Positions 25,505 through 34,606 of a stretch of DNA of 64,000 bases are shown piece after piece. The stretch is from G963662675 sp963676845. Lineage in GTDB: Bacteria; Bacteroidota; Bacteroidia; Bacteroidales; Prolixibacteraceae. The notes beneath the pieces were generated by a model. The model saw only the letters and a program-made list of their open reading frames with translations. It had not been told where the DNA came from and ran no database searches. The position numbers and the translations under genes were made by a program. The stretch spans positions 62,001 through 126,000 of the forward strand of contig CAXXKK010000023.1 of the NCBI GenBank assembly GCA_963676845.2, read 5' to 3'. The first letter of the stretch is position 1, and every line of letters starts with the position of its first letter.

Positions 25505-25759
25505 ATGACATCTCAAAAACGATTGGGTTTTGTCGGAATCATTATTGAAGACAGAACAACCGCAGCGAACCCTGTAAATGAGATTTTATCAGCTCATGGA
25601 GATCTTATTCTATCACGTACAGGTCTTCCTCACCTAAAAAATGAAAAATCAGTAATCACCTTAGTTGTTGAGAGTACTACCGATGAACTCGGTAAACTAA
25701 CAGGTTTATTAGGAAACATTAAAGGTGTACAAGTTAAATCAGGACTCGCTAAAAAATAA
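25505..25759 (+). CDS. TM1266-type iron-only hydrogenase system regulator
   Basis: An 84-residue ferredoxin-like/ACT-type domain: RLGFVGIIIEDRTTAANPVN and ILSRTGLPH are the family signature. This small protein is found almost only beside HydE/HydG/HydF and is named a putative hydrogenase system regulator. Its mechanism is unknown. It may sense a ligand or bind a partner, because it has no DNA-binding motif. hydG starts 4 bp after its stop, so translation is probably coupled. Confidence 0.92.
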   Translation: MTSQKRLGFVGIIIEDRTTAANPVNEILSAHGDLILSRTGLPHLKNEKSVITLVVESTTDELGKLTGLLGNIKGVQVKSGLAKK

Positions 25760-25763
25760 CATC

Positions 25764-27161
25764 ATGCTACCAACAGAAGCAACTTTCATTAAAGAACAGG
25801 AAATAAGTACGATACTTGAAAAGTACAGTAAACCCAGTTTAGAACAAGTCCGCGATGTACTGGCTAAAGCTCGTGAAATGAAAGGGCTCAACCTTCAGGA
25901 TGTTGCTGTTCTTACAGGAATCAGTGATCCACTCCAGCTTCATGAGCTTTTTGAAACTGCCAACCACATAAAAGATACAATCTACGGGAAACGCTTAGTA
26001 CTTTTTGCGCCACTCTATATATCAAACCTGTGCGCGAATGAATGTACATACTGCGCTTTTCGTGCTAAAAATAAAGATATTGTACGCCGGGTTTTAACCC
26101 AGGAAGAAATTATTCATGAAACAGAAGCACTAATAAAACAAGGACACAAAAGAGTACTTTTAGTTGCCGGTGAATCCTACCCTAATCAAGGATTTCAATA
26201 CGTTTTGGATTCTATCCGTTCAGTTTATGCAGCAAATTACAATGACGATAATATCCGCAGGGTAAACGTTAATATTGCTCCTCTATCTGTAGATGAATTC
26301 AAACTTTTAAAGGCTGAAAAGATCGGGACTTACCAGATATTTCAGGAAACCTACCATCACCAGACTTACAAAAAGGTACATATTGGTGGTAAAAAAATGG
26401 ATTATGACTGGCGGGCAACATCACTCCACCGTGCAATGGAAGCTGGAATTGATGACATTGGAATTGGTGTTCTCTTTGGCTTGTTCGACTATCGTTTTGA
26501 ACTACTTGCCATGATGCAACATATCAACGAATTGGATAAAGTTTTCGGAGTTGGCCCTCATACAATCAGCGTACCACGAATGGAACCTGCAACCGGGTCC
26601 GACATGGCTTCTCACCCACCACATCCGGTTTCTGATATCCAATTCCGTAAGATTGTTGCTATCCTTCGTGCAGCTGTTCCTTATACCGGAATCATCATGT
26701 CTACACGCGAAACAGCTAACATCAGGCGTGAAACTTTTGCATTGGGTGTTTCCCAAATTTCAGCCGGCAGCAGAACAAACCCCGGTGGATACAATGAAGA
26801 TATTGACGGCGATATTACGGCTCAATTCAGTTTAGGTGACCATCGTCCTATGGATGAGGTTATTCGCGATGTTGCTAACTTGGGCTATATCCCATCGTTC
26901 TGTACAGGATGCTATCGTTTAGGCAGAACCGGACAGGATTTTATGGATTTGGCAAAACCAGGAGAGATTAAAGCCCACTGCGGACCTAATGCGCTTTCCA
27001 GTTTTATGGAATACCTGAATAATTACGCCTCTCCTGAAACTCGTGAAATAGGTATAAAACTGATTGAAGATACCATTTCTGAGATGGAAGGATTACCCAA
27101 GGAACGTTCACGCAAATTGGTTGACCGCGTTAAACAGGGACAAAAAGATGTTTTCTGCTAA
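25764..27161 (+). CDS. hydG: [FeFe]-hydrogenase maturase HydG (tyrosine lyase)
   Basis: 465 residues from ATG 25764 (a TTG further upstream lies inside the previous gene). The radical-SAM motif is Cys90-x3-Cys94-x2-Cys97 (CANECTYC), with the ThiH-like barrel and the C-terminal auxiliary cluster motif SFCTGCYRLGRTG. HydG splits tyrosine to give CO and cyanide and builds the Fe(CO)2CN synthon for the H-cluster. It is the second gene of the regulator-hydG-aspartase-hydF operon, with an 18-bp gap to the next gene. Confidence 0.96.
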   Translation: MLPTEATFIKEQEISTILEKYSKPSLEQVRDVLAKAREMKGLNLQDVAVLTGISDPLQLHELFETANHIKDTIYGKRLVLFAPLYISNLCANECTYCAFRAKNKDIVRRVLTQEEIIHETEALIKQGHKRVLLVAGESYPNQGFQYVLDSIRSVYAANYNDDNIRRVNVNIAPLSVDEFKLLKAEKIGTYQIFQETYHHQTYKKVHIGGKKMDYDWRATSLHRAMEAGIDDIGIGVLFGLFDYRFELLAMMQHINELDKVFGVGPHTISVPRMEPATGSDMASHPPHPVSDIQFRKIVAILRAAVPYTGIIMSTRETANIRRETFALGVSQISAGSRTNPGGYNEDIDGDITAQFSLGDHRPMDEVIRDVANLGYIPSFCTGCYRLGRTGQDFMDLAKPGEIKAHCGPNALSSFMEYLNNYASPETREIGIKLIEDTISEMEGLPKERSRKLVDRVKQGQKDVFC

Positions 27162-27179
27162 TAACCTATCTTTATAAGA

Positions 27180-28571
27180 ATGAATGTCAGAATTGAAAAA
27201 GACTTTTTAGGCAATAAAGAAGTTCCGGCAGATGCACTCTATGGAATTCATACGGTACGTGCTATGGAGAATTTTCCATTATCTGGGCGTCGTATTAATC
27301 CTGAATTGGCTAGAGCCTATGGATGGGTCAAACTAGCCTGTGCACAAATCAACCGGGAGCTTGGTTATTTTAAAGATGATAAAAAAGCCGATGCCATTGA
27401 AAAAGCTTGTTTGGAAATGGCTGAAGGATTATTACTCAACTCAATTGTTGTTGATGCATTACAAGGCGGTGCTGGCACATCAACCAATATGAATGTCAAC
27501 GAAGTAATTGCAAACCGTGCTTTACAACTTTTAGGTGAAGAGTTAGGTGATTACAAAATCGTTTCACCTTTAGATGACATCAACCTGCACCAGTCAACCA
27601 ATGACACATATCCAACAGCATTAAAACTTGCAGCAATACTAATGCTGAGAGATACAGAACAAGCTGTTTTAGAGTTGCAGGAAGCTTTTCAGCATAAAGA
27701 AAAAGAGTTTGCCCACATTGTAAAAATCGGACGTACACAACTACAGGATGCGGTGTTAACAACACTTGGGCGAGAAATGTCAGCTTATGCTGAAGCTTTT
27801 AACCGAGACCGTTGGCGAATCTACAAATGTGAAGAACGGTTACGGGTTATTAATTTGGGAGGAACAGCCATTGGAAGTGGTTTGGGAGCTCCCCGCCAAT
27901 TTATTTTTCGTGTGACTGATCGTTTACGGGAACTTACCAATACTTCTTTAGCACGAGCTGAGAACCTGATAGAGAATACTCAGAATGCTGATGTTTTTGT
28001 TGAAGTTTCAGGCATATTGAAAGCATGTGCAACAAACTTATTCAAAGCATCCAATGATCTTCGATTAATGTCAAGTGGACCAGATGCAGGTTTCGGTGAA
28101 ATTATTCTTCCTGCCGTACAAGCAGGATCATCGATCATGCCTGGAAAAATAAACCCTGTTATTCCTGAAGCCGTTGCTCAGTCTGCCATGCAGGTAATTG
28201 CCAACGACCAAAAAATCACAATGGCTGCAATGAATGGCAATCTGGAACTGAATCAATTCATGCCAATTATTGCCAATTCATTACTTGACAGTCTGCACTT
28301 ATTAAAATCTGCATGCTCCATCTTCACTAGGAAATGTATTGTTGGTATTCAGGCAAATGAAGAAAAATGCAAAGAACATGTTCTCAATTCAACGGCAATA
28401 ATTACTGCCCTTATCCCTGTTCTGGGATATGAAAAATGTTCAGAGATTGCAGAAAAAGCTAAAAATGAAAGCACCAGTATTAAAGAGGTTATTTTAAAAG
28501 AAAACTTACTGAGTAAAGAAGAGTTTGAATCACTAATCTCTCCGGAAGCTGTAAATAAACTCGGATTTTAA
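27180..28571 (+). CDS. aspA: Aspartate ammonia-lyase in the hydrogenase maturation operon
   Basis: 463 residues of the class II fumarase/aspartase superfamily. Conserved regions are GGAGTSTNMNVNEV, the second HQSTNDTYPTA, GRTQLQDAV, and the flexible catalytic loop GSSIMPGKINPVIPE with the active serine. Aspartase rather than fumarase is inferred from the overall likeness and length. It converts aspartate to fumarate and ammonia. Its place between hydG and hydF, with short gaps, repeats an arrangement seen in other [FeFe]-hydrogenase clusters. Ammonia supply for the azadithiolate bridge, or fumarate for respiration, are both possible reasons. Confidence 0.88.
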   Translation: MNVRIEKDFLGNKEVPADALYGIHTVRAMENFPLSGRRINPELARAYGWVKLACAQINRELGYFKDDKKADAIEKACLEMAEGLLLNSIVVDALQGGAGTSTNMNVNEVIANRALQLLGEELGDYKIVSPLDDINLHQSTNDTYPTALKLAAILMLRDTEQAVLELQEAFQHKEKEFAHIVKIGRTQLQDAVLTTLGREMSAYAEAFNRDRWRIYKCEERLRVINLGGTAIGSGLGAPRQFIFRVTDRLRELTNTSLARAENLIENTQNADVFVEVSGILKACATNLFKASNDLRLMSSGPDAGFGEIILPAVQAGSSIMPGKINPVIPEAVAQSAMQVIANDQKITMAAMNGNLELNQFMPIIANSLLDSLHLLKSACSIFTRKCIVGIQANEEKCKEHVLNSTAIITALIPVLGYEKCSEIAEKAKNESTSIKEVILKENLLSKEEFESLISPEAVNKLGF

Positions 28572-28608
28572 CACAAATACTCAGACTCTTCAATAAACAA
28601 CAATAAAT

Positions 28609-29835
28609 ATGAAAGCTCCGAAATCATTTCGATTACATATAGGTCTGTTTGGCAGGCGAAACGTAGGTAAATCATCCATTCTAAATGCATTAACTCACCA
28701 GGAAGTCTCCATTGTTTCGGATGTCGCAGGGACGACAACTGATCCCGTAGAGAAACCCATGGAACTACTTCCACTCGGGCCTGTTTTATTTATAGACACA
28801 GCCGGGATCGATGATGTTGGAGCTCTGGGAGAAAAACGCATTAAAAAAACGATGTCTGTAATTGACAGGACTGATTTAGGGATCATTGTTTCAAACAGTA
28901 GGGATTGGGGTGATTTTGAGGAAAAGATTTTACAGGAACTGAAAGATCGTGAAATACCTGCAATTATCGTTTTCAACAAAGCAGATATCTACCAACTGGA
29001 AAATTGTAAAAGCAACAGCCTTAGCGAAGGAAAAATTCCGATGGTTGAAACGGCTGCACCGTCTGGCTTAGGAATACCAGAACTTCGTCAAACCATATTA
29101 AAAAGCGTCCCCGATGATTACATTAACCGCCCAAGTATTGTTGCCGATTTGGTTGGACCGGGAGAAGCTGCCATTCTTGTTGTTCCTATTGATAAGGAAG
29201 CTCCAAAAGGAAGATTGATTTTGCCACAGGTACAAAGCATTCGCGACCTTCTTGATGGCGATTCTTTTTGCATGGTGGTGAAAGAACGTGAATTACGCGA
29301 AGCTCTTTCAAGATTGAATAAGCCACCCAAACTGGTAGTGACAGATAGCCAGGTTTTCTTAAAAGTAGCAGCCGACACTCCTCCTGAAATTCCGATGACC
29401 AGTTTCTCTATCCTTTTTGCCCGTTACCAGGCAGATCTTACAGAAATGGTTCGCGGAGCAATGGCTATTGAGAAATTAAAAGCCGGGGATAAAGTTTTAA
29501 TTGCTGAAGCCTGCTCTCATCATCCTATTGGCGAAGATATTGGCACCGTAAAAATACCTCGCTGGCTGACTCAATATGTAGGAGGGAAACTTCAAATTGA
29601 CAATGTTCGTGGACATGATTTTCCCGACAACATCAACGAATATAAACTAATCATTCATTGTGGAGCCTGTACCTGGAACCGTAGGGAAATGCTTTCGCGT
29701 ATAATGAAAGCCCGCCAAATTGGTGTTCCTATTACAAACTATGGACTAACCATTGCTTATTCACTGGGAATATTTGAACGTGCATTAAAACCTTTCCCCG
29801 GAGCATTGGAAATTTACAAAGCGTATCGTGAATAG
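28609..29835 (+). CDS. hydF: [FeFe]-hydrogenase maturation GTPase HydF
   Basis: 408 residues. An N-terminal Era/TrmE-like GTPase domain has P-loop GRRNVGKS (15-22), switch VAGTTTDPV, DTAGIDD and NKAD. A dimerisation domain follows, then the C-terminal [4Fe-4S] domain with Cys302-x-His304 (ACSHHP) and HCGAC (Cys351, Cys354). HydF is the scaffold on which the 2Fe subcluster is completed and handed to HydA. It is the last gene of the maturation operon and converges with the UDG gene (25-bp gap). Confidence 0.96.
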   Translation: MKAPKSFRLHIGLFGRRNVGKSSILNALTHQEVSIVSDVAGTTTDPVEKPMELLPLGPVLFIDTAGIDDVGALGEKRIKKTMSVIDRTDLGIIVSNSRDWGDFEEKILQELKDREIPAIIVFNKADIYQLENCKSNSLSEGKIPMVETAAPSGLGIPELRQTILKSVPDDYINRPSIVADLVGPGEAAILVVPIDKEAPKGRLILPQVQSIRDLLDGDSFCMVVKERELREALSRLNKPPKLVVTDSQVFLKVAADTPPEIPMTSFSILFARYQADLTEMVRGAMAIEKLKAGDKVLIAEACSHHPIGEDIGTVKIPRWLTQYVGGKLQIDNVRGHDFPDNINEYKLIIHCGACTWNRREMLSRIMKARQIGVPITNYGLTIAYSLGIFERALKPFPGALEIYKAYRE

Positions 29836-29860
29836 GCACCCCAAAAGATCAACTATATAA

Positions 29861-30445
29861 TTAACAATGAGCGGAATAATGTTCTGGATTAACCAGTTCT
29901 CTGTATTTTGCAACCACATTCTTAAAATCGTCCCAGACAGGACGTTTTAAATTCGGGTTTCGCAACAAGGCCGAAGGATGGTAAGTTGGCATTACTAACC
30001 TGTCATTCCAGTCCATCCATTGCCCCCTTATTTGAGTAATTCTGGCATTTGGATCAATTAACCCTTTTAAAGCTGTTGCTCCCAGAAGAAGAATAATTTT
30101 GGGATCTATTATTTCTATCTGTTTGTACAGATATGGTAAACAAGTTGTTTTTTCAGTCTCGTTAGGAGTTCTGTTATTCGGTGGACGGCACTTTACAATA
30201 TTGCTAATAAAAATATGCTCATCCCTGTTAAATCCACTTGCAGCTAATATTTTATCCAGAAGTTCTCCTGATTTTCCCTGAAATACAATTCCGCTTTGAT
30301 CCTCATAAAATCCGGGAGCCTCTGCTATAAGCATAATTTCAGCATCAGGATTACCATTCCCAAATACAGCATTGTTTCGTGTTTGATGTAATGGACATTT
30401 TGAACAGGATAATACTTCTTGTTTTAGTTCTTCCAACTTGTACAT
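29861..30445 (-). CDS. Uracil-DNA glycosylase, family 4 ([4Fe-4S] type)
   Basis: 194 residues. The iron-sulfur ligands begin with Cys14 and Cys17 (CSKCPLH). Motif A is AEAPGFYEDQSG with PG-F water-positioning residues, and motif B is PTYHPSALLR. The inner sequence VKCRPPNNRTPNETE is typical of family 4/SPO1-like UDGs. It removes uracil from DNA to start base-excision repair. Its position next to hydF is convergent, so no functional link is implied. Confidence 0.92.
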   Translation of the reverse strand: MYKLEELKQEVLSCSKCPLHQTRNNAVFGNGNPDAEIMLIAEAPGFYEDQSGIVFQGKSGELLDKILAASGFNRDEHIFISNIVKCRPPNNRTPNETEKTTCLPYLYKQIEIIDPKIILLLGATALKGLIDPNARITQIRGQWMDWNDRLVMPTYHPSALLRNPNLKRPVWDDFKNVVAKYRELVNPEHYSAHC

Positions 30446-30574
30446 GAATAAATAATTTTAATTGTCGAAGAATCTTATATCACGATTTCTTAAGTAAAAA
30501 AGATACAATTTCTTTAACAGGTCGATTTCCATAATTGAAGAAAAGTAAAGTTAAAAAATGAAGGCTGTAAAAAA

Positions 30575-30604
30575 AAGATCCGACCTTAATTAAGGTCGGA
30601 TCTT
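30575..30604 (-). terminator. Rho-independent terminator of the DUF4914 gene
   Basis: A perfect 30-bp palindrome (AAGATCCGACCTT arms around AATT) 25 bp past the stop of the minus-strand DUF4914 gene. On that strand it is followed by a run of seven T. Confidence 0.85.
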
Positions 30605-30628
30605 ATATATCGCTTTTTGTTCTAAGAT

Positions 30629-32515
30629 CTAATACATTGGAATAATATCCTTATAATCATCTACTGAAGCTCCTGACAAACAAGCTTCTATAATTTTCTT
30701 ACCTGTATCTGACAAATCATCTTTTAAGTATTTAGGCAATTCTGCTTTAAAGAAATCCATTAATATTTCTGCACCTGCATCATAACCTTCAAATCCAACT
30801 TCATCCTGCTTATAAACTTTAAGGAATCGGGATGGAATTTTCGCTCCTTCCAACGTTAAGTAGTTTAATTCATAACCAAGTAAAGAGCAACGTGCATCCT
30901 GATATTGATCACTACGGAATTTTGCGTTACCTCTTCTTGTTAGATACTCACGCATAAGTAACTGAGGTCTAAAACCTACTTTCCATGCCCCAATATTCTG
31001 ATTAGGAACTAAAGTATAACGCATACGGGGAGTATTAATAATTTGGTCAAGCAATAGGTTGGCATGATCAATCATTTTACCGGCAGCAAATGGCCAGTAT
31101 GAACCAACACCTTCACTACCCATTCCTCCCTGATCAACAATACTTGGATTTCCATGTCCACGAGGTGATACTAATCGCCACAACCAAGCTAAAGCAGGAG
31201 GTAAAATATGGAACATTCCAATGATACCATAGGTTGGATTTTCTTTTGTACAAGGTGGAGTACGTACTCCAAAACTCCGAATATCCACAGTAACCGGCTC
31301 TCCAATTACACCAGGAACAATATCTCTTGGAACAACAACTCTCGGGTTTGGACATTTTTTACCAGGTTCATCTTCAACATGTTCCCAAATTAATGTAGTA
31401 CTACCAGGATTCGATTTTACATTTAGAAAAAGTAACGGATCTTTTGTATGGATAGTAAGCTTCTCCAAAAATGGATCATCACCATACTCATTCACACTAT
31501 CAACCCTTATAAACCATGAGTTTTCAGCATCAAGAACGGTTAACTTACCATTGTCTTTTTGAATAGATGGATGGCATAAAGCCATATCGTCAGTTACCGG
31601 ATTGAAAGAACAAAACACAGGAAAGTTAATGAGCCTTTTTTCACCAGTAAAAATATTTTCACCAATTTTTACCTGTCCGGTTGTTTCCCGAACAATATTT
31701 TGAAGCATTTCACTTTTACCTCCTCCACTCGCACCCTCGTGCATGAATGTTGTGGTTTGATCGTAAGGACTTACAACCTGAACAGTAGAACAGTGAGCAG
31801 TAATCCAACCTTCTTTTTCACCTTTAGTTAGCAGGGCTCCATATAAACCTTTCTTCGCACTTGGTCCCGGATAAAGGTTATATGAAAATATTTCATGAAG
31901 ATCTTCAGATCTCTTATGGACAACAATTTGTTTTCCATCGAAATGTGTATGGCGGAATGTTGGCGCAACATAAATCACCGAATCAATTTTAAAGCCTTCG
32001 GGTAATTCACTGATTGGCATAATCTTTTGAAGCATGGCCAGTCCCATCGCAAAAAAGCCGGCATTTGCAGGAGCAATAGCGATACCACTTGATCCGATAT
32101 TATCACGTCCGGCAAAGTAGAAAAACACGGCAAGATCTTGTCCCTGCATCCACTCTATCGTCTCTTTTCTTAAATCATCAAATTGATAGTCAAACCTAGC
32201 TGTAAACCGTTCTTTATCACTGGGCAGATCATCTGCAATAAGCATCGTATTTGGGTCCCGACGACGCATATAAGCTTCCGTATAGTTTGCAGAGATACCG
32301 TTATTTACTTTATGAACAACTGCTTCGGTAACTTCTCCTTTCCCCGGTATATTATACTTGACCTCAAAACTTTCGTTATCTCCTCCTACAGCTGCAACTG
32401 CTAAGTCCTTGACAGTATCATATGTCTTGTAGGATTTACAACTTCCAAGAATTTCCAAAACATCGTTTGGTAAACTAATATTTTTCTCTTCCAGATTTTT
32501 TATAAAATCACCCAT
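30629..32515 (-). CDS. DUF4914 protein, phosphoenolpyruvate-carboxykinase-like fold
   Basis: 628 residues from ATG 32515 (the longer frame uses a TTG six bases earlier). It belongs to DUF4914, a family I recognise from Bacteroidota, Spirochaetes and Firmicutes. A P-loop of PEPCK type is visible, HEGASGGGKSEMLQ (about 265-278), with a possible metal-binding region FCSFNPVTDDMALCHPS after it. The order resembles ATP-dependent PEPCK (kinase-1a loop then kinase-2-like acidic site). The reaction is unknown; a nucleotide-dependent kinase or carboxykinase activity is inferred. It stands alone with its own terminator. Confidence 0.75.
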   Translation of the reverse strand: MGDFIKNLEEKNISLPNDVLEILGSCKSYKTYDTVKDLAVAAVGGDNESFEVKYNIPGKGEVTEAVVHKVNNGISANYTEAYMRRRDPNTMLIADDLPSDKERFTARFDYQFDDLRKETIEWMQGQDLAVFFYFAGRDNIGSSGIAIAPANAGFFAMGLAMLQKIMPISELPEGFKIDSVIYVAPTFRHTHFDGKQIVVHKRSEDLHEIFSYNLYPGPSAKKGLYGALLTKGEKEGWITAHCSTVQVVSPYDQTTTFMHEGASGGGKSEMLQNIVRETTGQVKIGENIFTGEKRLINFPVFCSFNPVTDDMALCHPSIQKDNGKLTVLDAENSWFIRVDSVNEYGDDPFLEKLTIHTKDPLLFLNVKSNPGSTTLIWEHVEDEPGKKCPNPRVVVPRDIVPGVIGEPVTVDIRSFGVRTPPCTKENPTYGIIGMFHILPPALAWLWRLVSPRGHGNPSIVDQGGMGSEGVGSYWPFAAGKMIDHANLLLDQIINTPRMRYTLVPNQNIGAWKVGFRPQLLMREYLTRRGNAKFRSDQYQDARCSLLGYELNYLTLEGAKIPSRFLKVYKQDEVGFEGYDAGAEILMDFFKAELPKYLKDDLSDTGKKIIEACLSGASVDDYKDIIPMY

Positions 32516-32885
32516 TTCCAATTATTTATGCGTTGATATTTCTAATCCTTTATCCCTTTTTCAACTCTGATTTACAGTCTACTATTTCTGAGAACATTAC
32601 GTATTATAAACAATAATGTTTTTAATTCTTATAATTATCTCCAAAGCCCTAATCAACTTTTATAATGATTTATAAGCTGAATAACACAAAGCATTTTTTA
32701 TTTCTATTTTTATAAATATCGAATGCCAAAAATATACACTTGTGTTACATTTCTATGCTTTTTAGATACATTTCACTTACGATTTAAAGATCTATTTAAG
32801 ATTTAAATTACAAATCAATCTTAAAAAGTTTAATTTGGTTACAATTACAAAAGAAGAATTGTTTGAGAAAACAATATCACAGCAA
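32516..32885. other. AT-rich intergenic region
   Basis: 370 bp upstream of the DUF4914 gene. It should hold that gene's promoter. No coding region, hairpin or clear promoter box was recognised. Confidence 0.35.
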
Positions 32886-32917
32886 GAACCGTCTGCCTTA
32901 TTACACTCTATTAGCTA
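32886..32917 (-). repeat. Partial attC-like site (right half)
   Basis: AACCGTCTGCCTTATTACAC followed by TCTATTAGC matches the right end of the complete site at 34469-34602 (AACCGCCTGCCTTATTACAC, then GCTGTTAGC). The left half is not recognisable. It lies about 60 bp after the 3' end of the 57-residue gene. Confidence 0.5.
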
Positions 32918-32979
32918 TTCGATTTTTTCCTTTTTCTTATTTAGAGATTCATCAAACTTTCGCGATTGATAATGCCTTT

Positions 32980-33153
32980 CTAATGACTTTTATTTTTTGT
33001 CAAATAACTTACAATATTAAGTATAAATGCTAATGGTGTTAATGCTCCGGCGATAAGTTGAATCCTCCCTGAGTTAGGATATTCGACCACTAAAAATATT
33101 GAAACAATCAAAATGATAAGACTTAAAAGGTAGATTAGAATGTTAGTTTTCAT
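32980..33153 (-). CDS. Small two-span membrane protein (57 aa)
   Basis: A minus-strand frame from ATG at 33153 to TAG at 32980 encodes 57 residues. It reads MKTNILIYLLSLIILIVSIF, then a short polar turn VEYPNSGR, then a second hydrophobic helix IQLIAGALTPLAFILNIVSY and a basic tail TKNKSH. Two membrane spans in a hairpin are evident. No family recognised. It lies in the cassette-like array on the same strand as its neighbours, with an attC-like half site after it. Confidence 0.5.
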   Translation of the reverse strand: MKTNILIYLLSLIILIVSIFLVVEYPNSGRIQLIAGALTPLAFILNIVSYLTKNKSH

Positions 33154-33269
33154 TTCAATATTTATTGTATTAGGGTTATCATATCAAACATAATGACATT
33201 AATGCTAACTTCTTATGCTTGAAACAAAACTGACAGGAAATAATCCCAGCTATTGACTGCAGTTTTTAT

Positions 33270-33836
33270 TCAATAATATTTGTCAATTCCTCCAAATCCT
33301 TTTATCCTTTTATTCTCTTTGGTTTTGCCTATAAAATTATTCAGGCGTTTCTCAAATTCCTCTGGCCTTTTTCTTGCACTTTCTATATATGCAATCCTGA
33401 TTCTTTTATATGGTTCAGACATTTTTTGAAAATTGCTCCATGTATTTTTATCTGCTTTTAATTCCTCAACAATATCTTTGGGAAAAATAAATTCTTCTTT
33501 CGTTACTTTCCCGATCTCTTCAACTAAAGACTTGTGAATCAAACCATTTTCAAGCAACCATTTAAGTCGTTCCTTATTCGCTTGAGAATAGGATGAGTTG
33601 TTTCTTCTTTTACAAAAACGCTGTATGGTCGTTTCCTTGTTGAGTGACTTAACCGTAGTGTCAATCCATCCAAAACACAGAGCTTCCTCAACTGCATCAT
33701 TGTACAAAATCCTCTTTTTGCCTGTTTCTTTTTTGGGATATTCCAACCAAATATCATCCCTTGTCTCAAAATTGTTTTCGAGCCATTTTCTCCAATCCTG
33801 TCTGGTGGTAAAATATTTGGTTTCTATTTTTGTCAT
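33270..33836 (-). CDS. YdeI/OmpD-associated family protein
   Basis: 188 residues. The conserved core is WLEYPKKETGKKRILYNDAV, EALCFGWIDTTVKSL and QRFCKRRNNSSYSQANKERL, the signature of the YdeI/OmpD-associated family (also called bacteriocin-protection family). The C-terminal third is a lysine-rich helical region with PYKRIRIAYIESARKRPEEF. The molecular function is unknown. Proteins of this kind are common cargo in accessory regions of Bacteroidota. The gene is followed on its 3' side by only a poor trace of an attC-like site (GCTAAC at 33202). Confidence 0.85.
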   Translation of the reverse strand: MTKIETKYFTTRQDWRKWLENNFETRDDIWLEYPKKETGKKRILYNDAVEEALCFGWIDTTVKSLNKETTIQRFCKRRNNSSYSQANKERLKWLLENGLIHKSLVEEIGKVTKEEFIFPKDIVEELKADKNTWSNFQKMSEPYKRIRIAYIESARKRPEEFEKRLNNFIGKTKENKRIKGFGGIDKYY

Positions 33837-33849
33837 TTTTCAATTTGCT

Positions 33850-33946
33850 ACCAACGATTAACTTTTATGTGGTCGGATGCTTTTATCCGGCTGATAAAAA
33901 TTATCAGACCGATTAAGAACCATCTGCCTTATTAAATATGGCAGTA
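33850..33946 (-). repeat. Degenerate attC-like site
   Basis: GGTCGGATGCTTTTATCCGG and GATAAAAATTATCAGACCGA correspond to GGTCGGGCGGTTTTTATCC and GATAAAAATTGTCAGACCGA of the complete site at 34469. The right end CTGCCTTATTA is also kept, but the GTTAGC terminus is lost. It directly follows the GNAT gene's 3' end (20 bp). Confidence 0.55.
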
Positions 33947-33966
33947 GTATTTATTTTAATAAATCA

Positions 33967-34413
33967 TTATAAATTCTTTTTAAGATAAATCATATCAACA
34001 AGTTGTATGTTTCTCTCGAAAATAAGATGGTCGTAATTATCTGTAAAAAAATTCTTTACCCGATATGAGTTTTCAAATCCACAACTTTCATAAAATGATA
34101 TAATTTCAGACACCTCCCCCGTCCCAACAAGCATCGTTTTGTAGTCGTTTCTGTAGAAATCAGAAATAAAATTAATCAATGCTCTGCCGTACCCTTTGCC
34201 TCGATATTTTTCATATGTTGCTATGTTTTTCAATTCGCAGGTTTTGCTATTTATTGGTATTACAACGCATATACTTTTCAAATCATCGTCATATAAAGCA
34301 AACAAATCACCACTCTCCAGATACTTATCAACCATATTTTCTTGTTCGTCTGCCAATAATAACAAGTCAAGAAACTGTTTCTTATTTTCGATAATTCTCT
34401 TGATTTCTAACAT
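33967..34413 (-). CDS. GNAT-family N-acetyltransferase
   Basis: 148 residues. The acetyl-CoA-binding motif A is IATYEKYRGKGYGRALINFI (RGKGYG pyrophosphate loop), followed by motif B FYESCGFENSYRVKNFF. The N-terminal 50 residues form the usual strands and a helix (DEQENMVDKYLESGDLFALY). It probably acetylates an amine of a small molecule or protein; the substrate is not readable. It is flanked by attC-like sites at both sides, as expected for a mobile gene cassette. Confidence 0.85.
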   Translation of the reverse strand: MLEIKRIIENKKQFLDLLLLADEQENMVDKYLESGDLFALYDDDLKSICVVIPINSKTCELKNIATYEKYRGKGYGRALINFISDFYRNDYKTMLVGTGEVSEIISFYESCGFENSYRVKNFFTDNYDHLIFERNIQLVDMIYLKKNL

Positions 34414-34468
34414 ATCTCTGTTTTCCTAATTTGTCAAGTTTATTTCCTGTCGTACTACCAGCATTACC

Positions 34469-34602
34469 GCTAACGGTGGTGGTATGAGGTCGGGCGGTTT
34501 TTATCCAGCGGATAAAAATTGTCAGACCGAGCAGCAGTAAGACAAATTGCAAATTTGTCAAAGCGAGCGGAAACCGCCTGCCTTATTACACGCTGTTAGC
34601 GC
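34469..34602 (-). repeat. attC-like structured site (complete)
   Basis: 134 bp bounded by CCGCTAACGG and CGCTGTTAGCGC, which are inverted to each other (GCTAAC/GTTAGC). Inside are nested inverted repeats: GGCGGTTT/AAACCGCC, TATCC-AGC-GGATA and GACAAATT-GC-AATTTGTC. The folded strand would give a long hairpin like an integron attC. It begins 5 bp past the 3' end of the membrane-protein gene at 34607. Confidence 0.6.
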
Positions 34603-34606
34603 ATCG

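Noticed and set aside
29861..30445. Uracil-DNA glycosylase as part of the hydrogenase maturation set
   Set aside because: It is on the opposite strand, convergent, and a complete DNA-repair enzyme.
33202..33207. Full attC-like site after the YdeI-like gene
   Set aside because: Only GCTAAC and a few neighbouring bases fit; no right half or hairpin was found.
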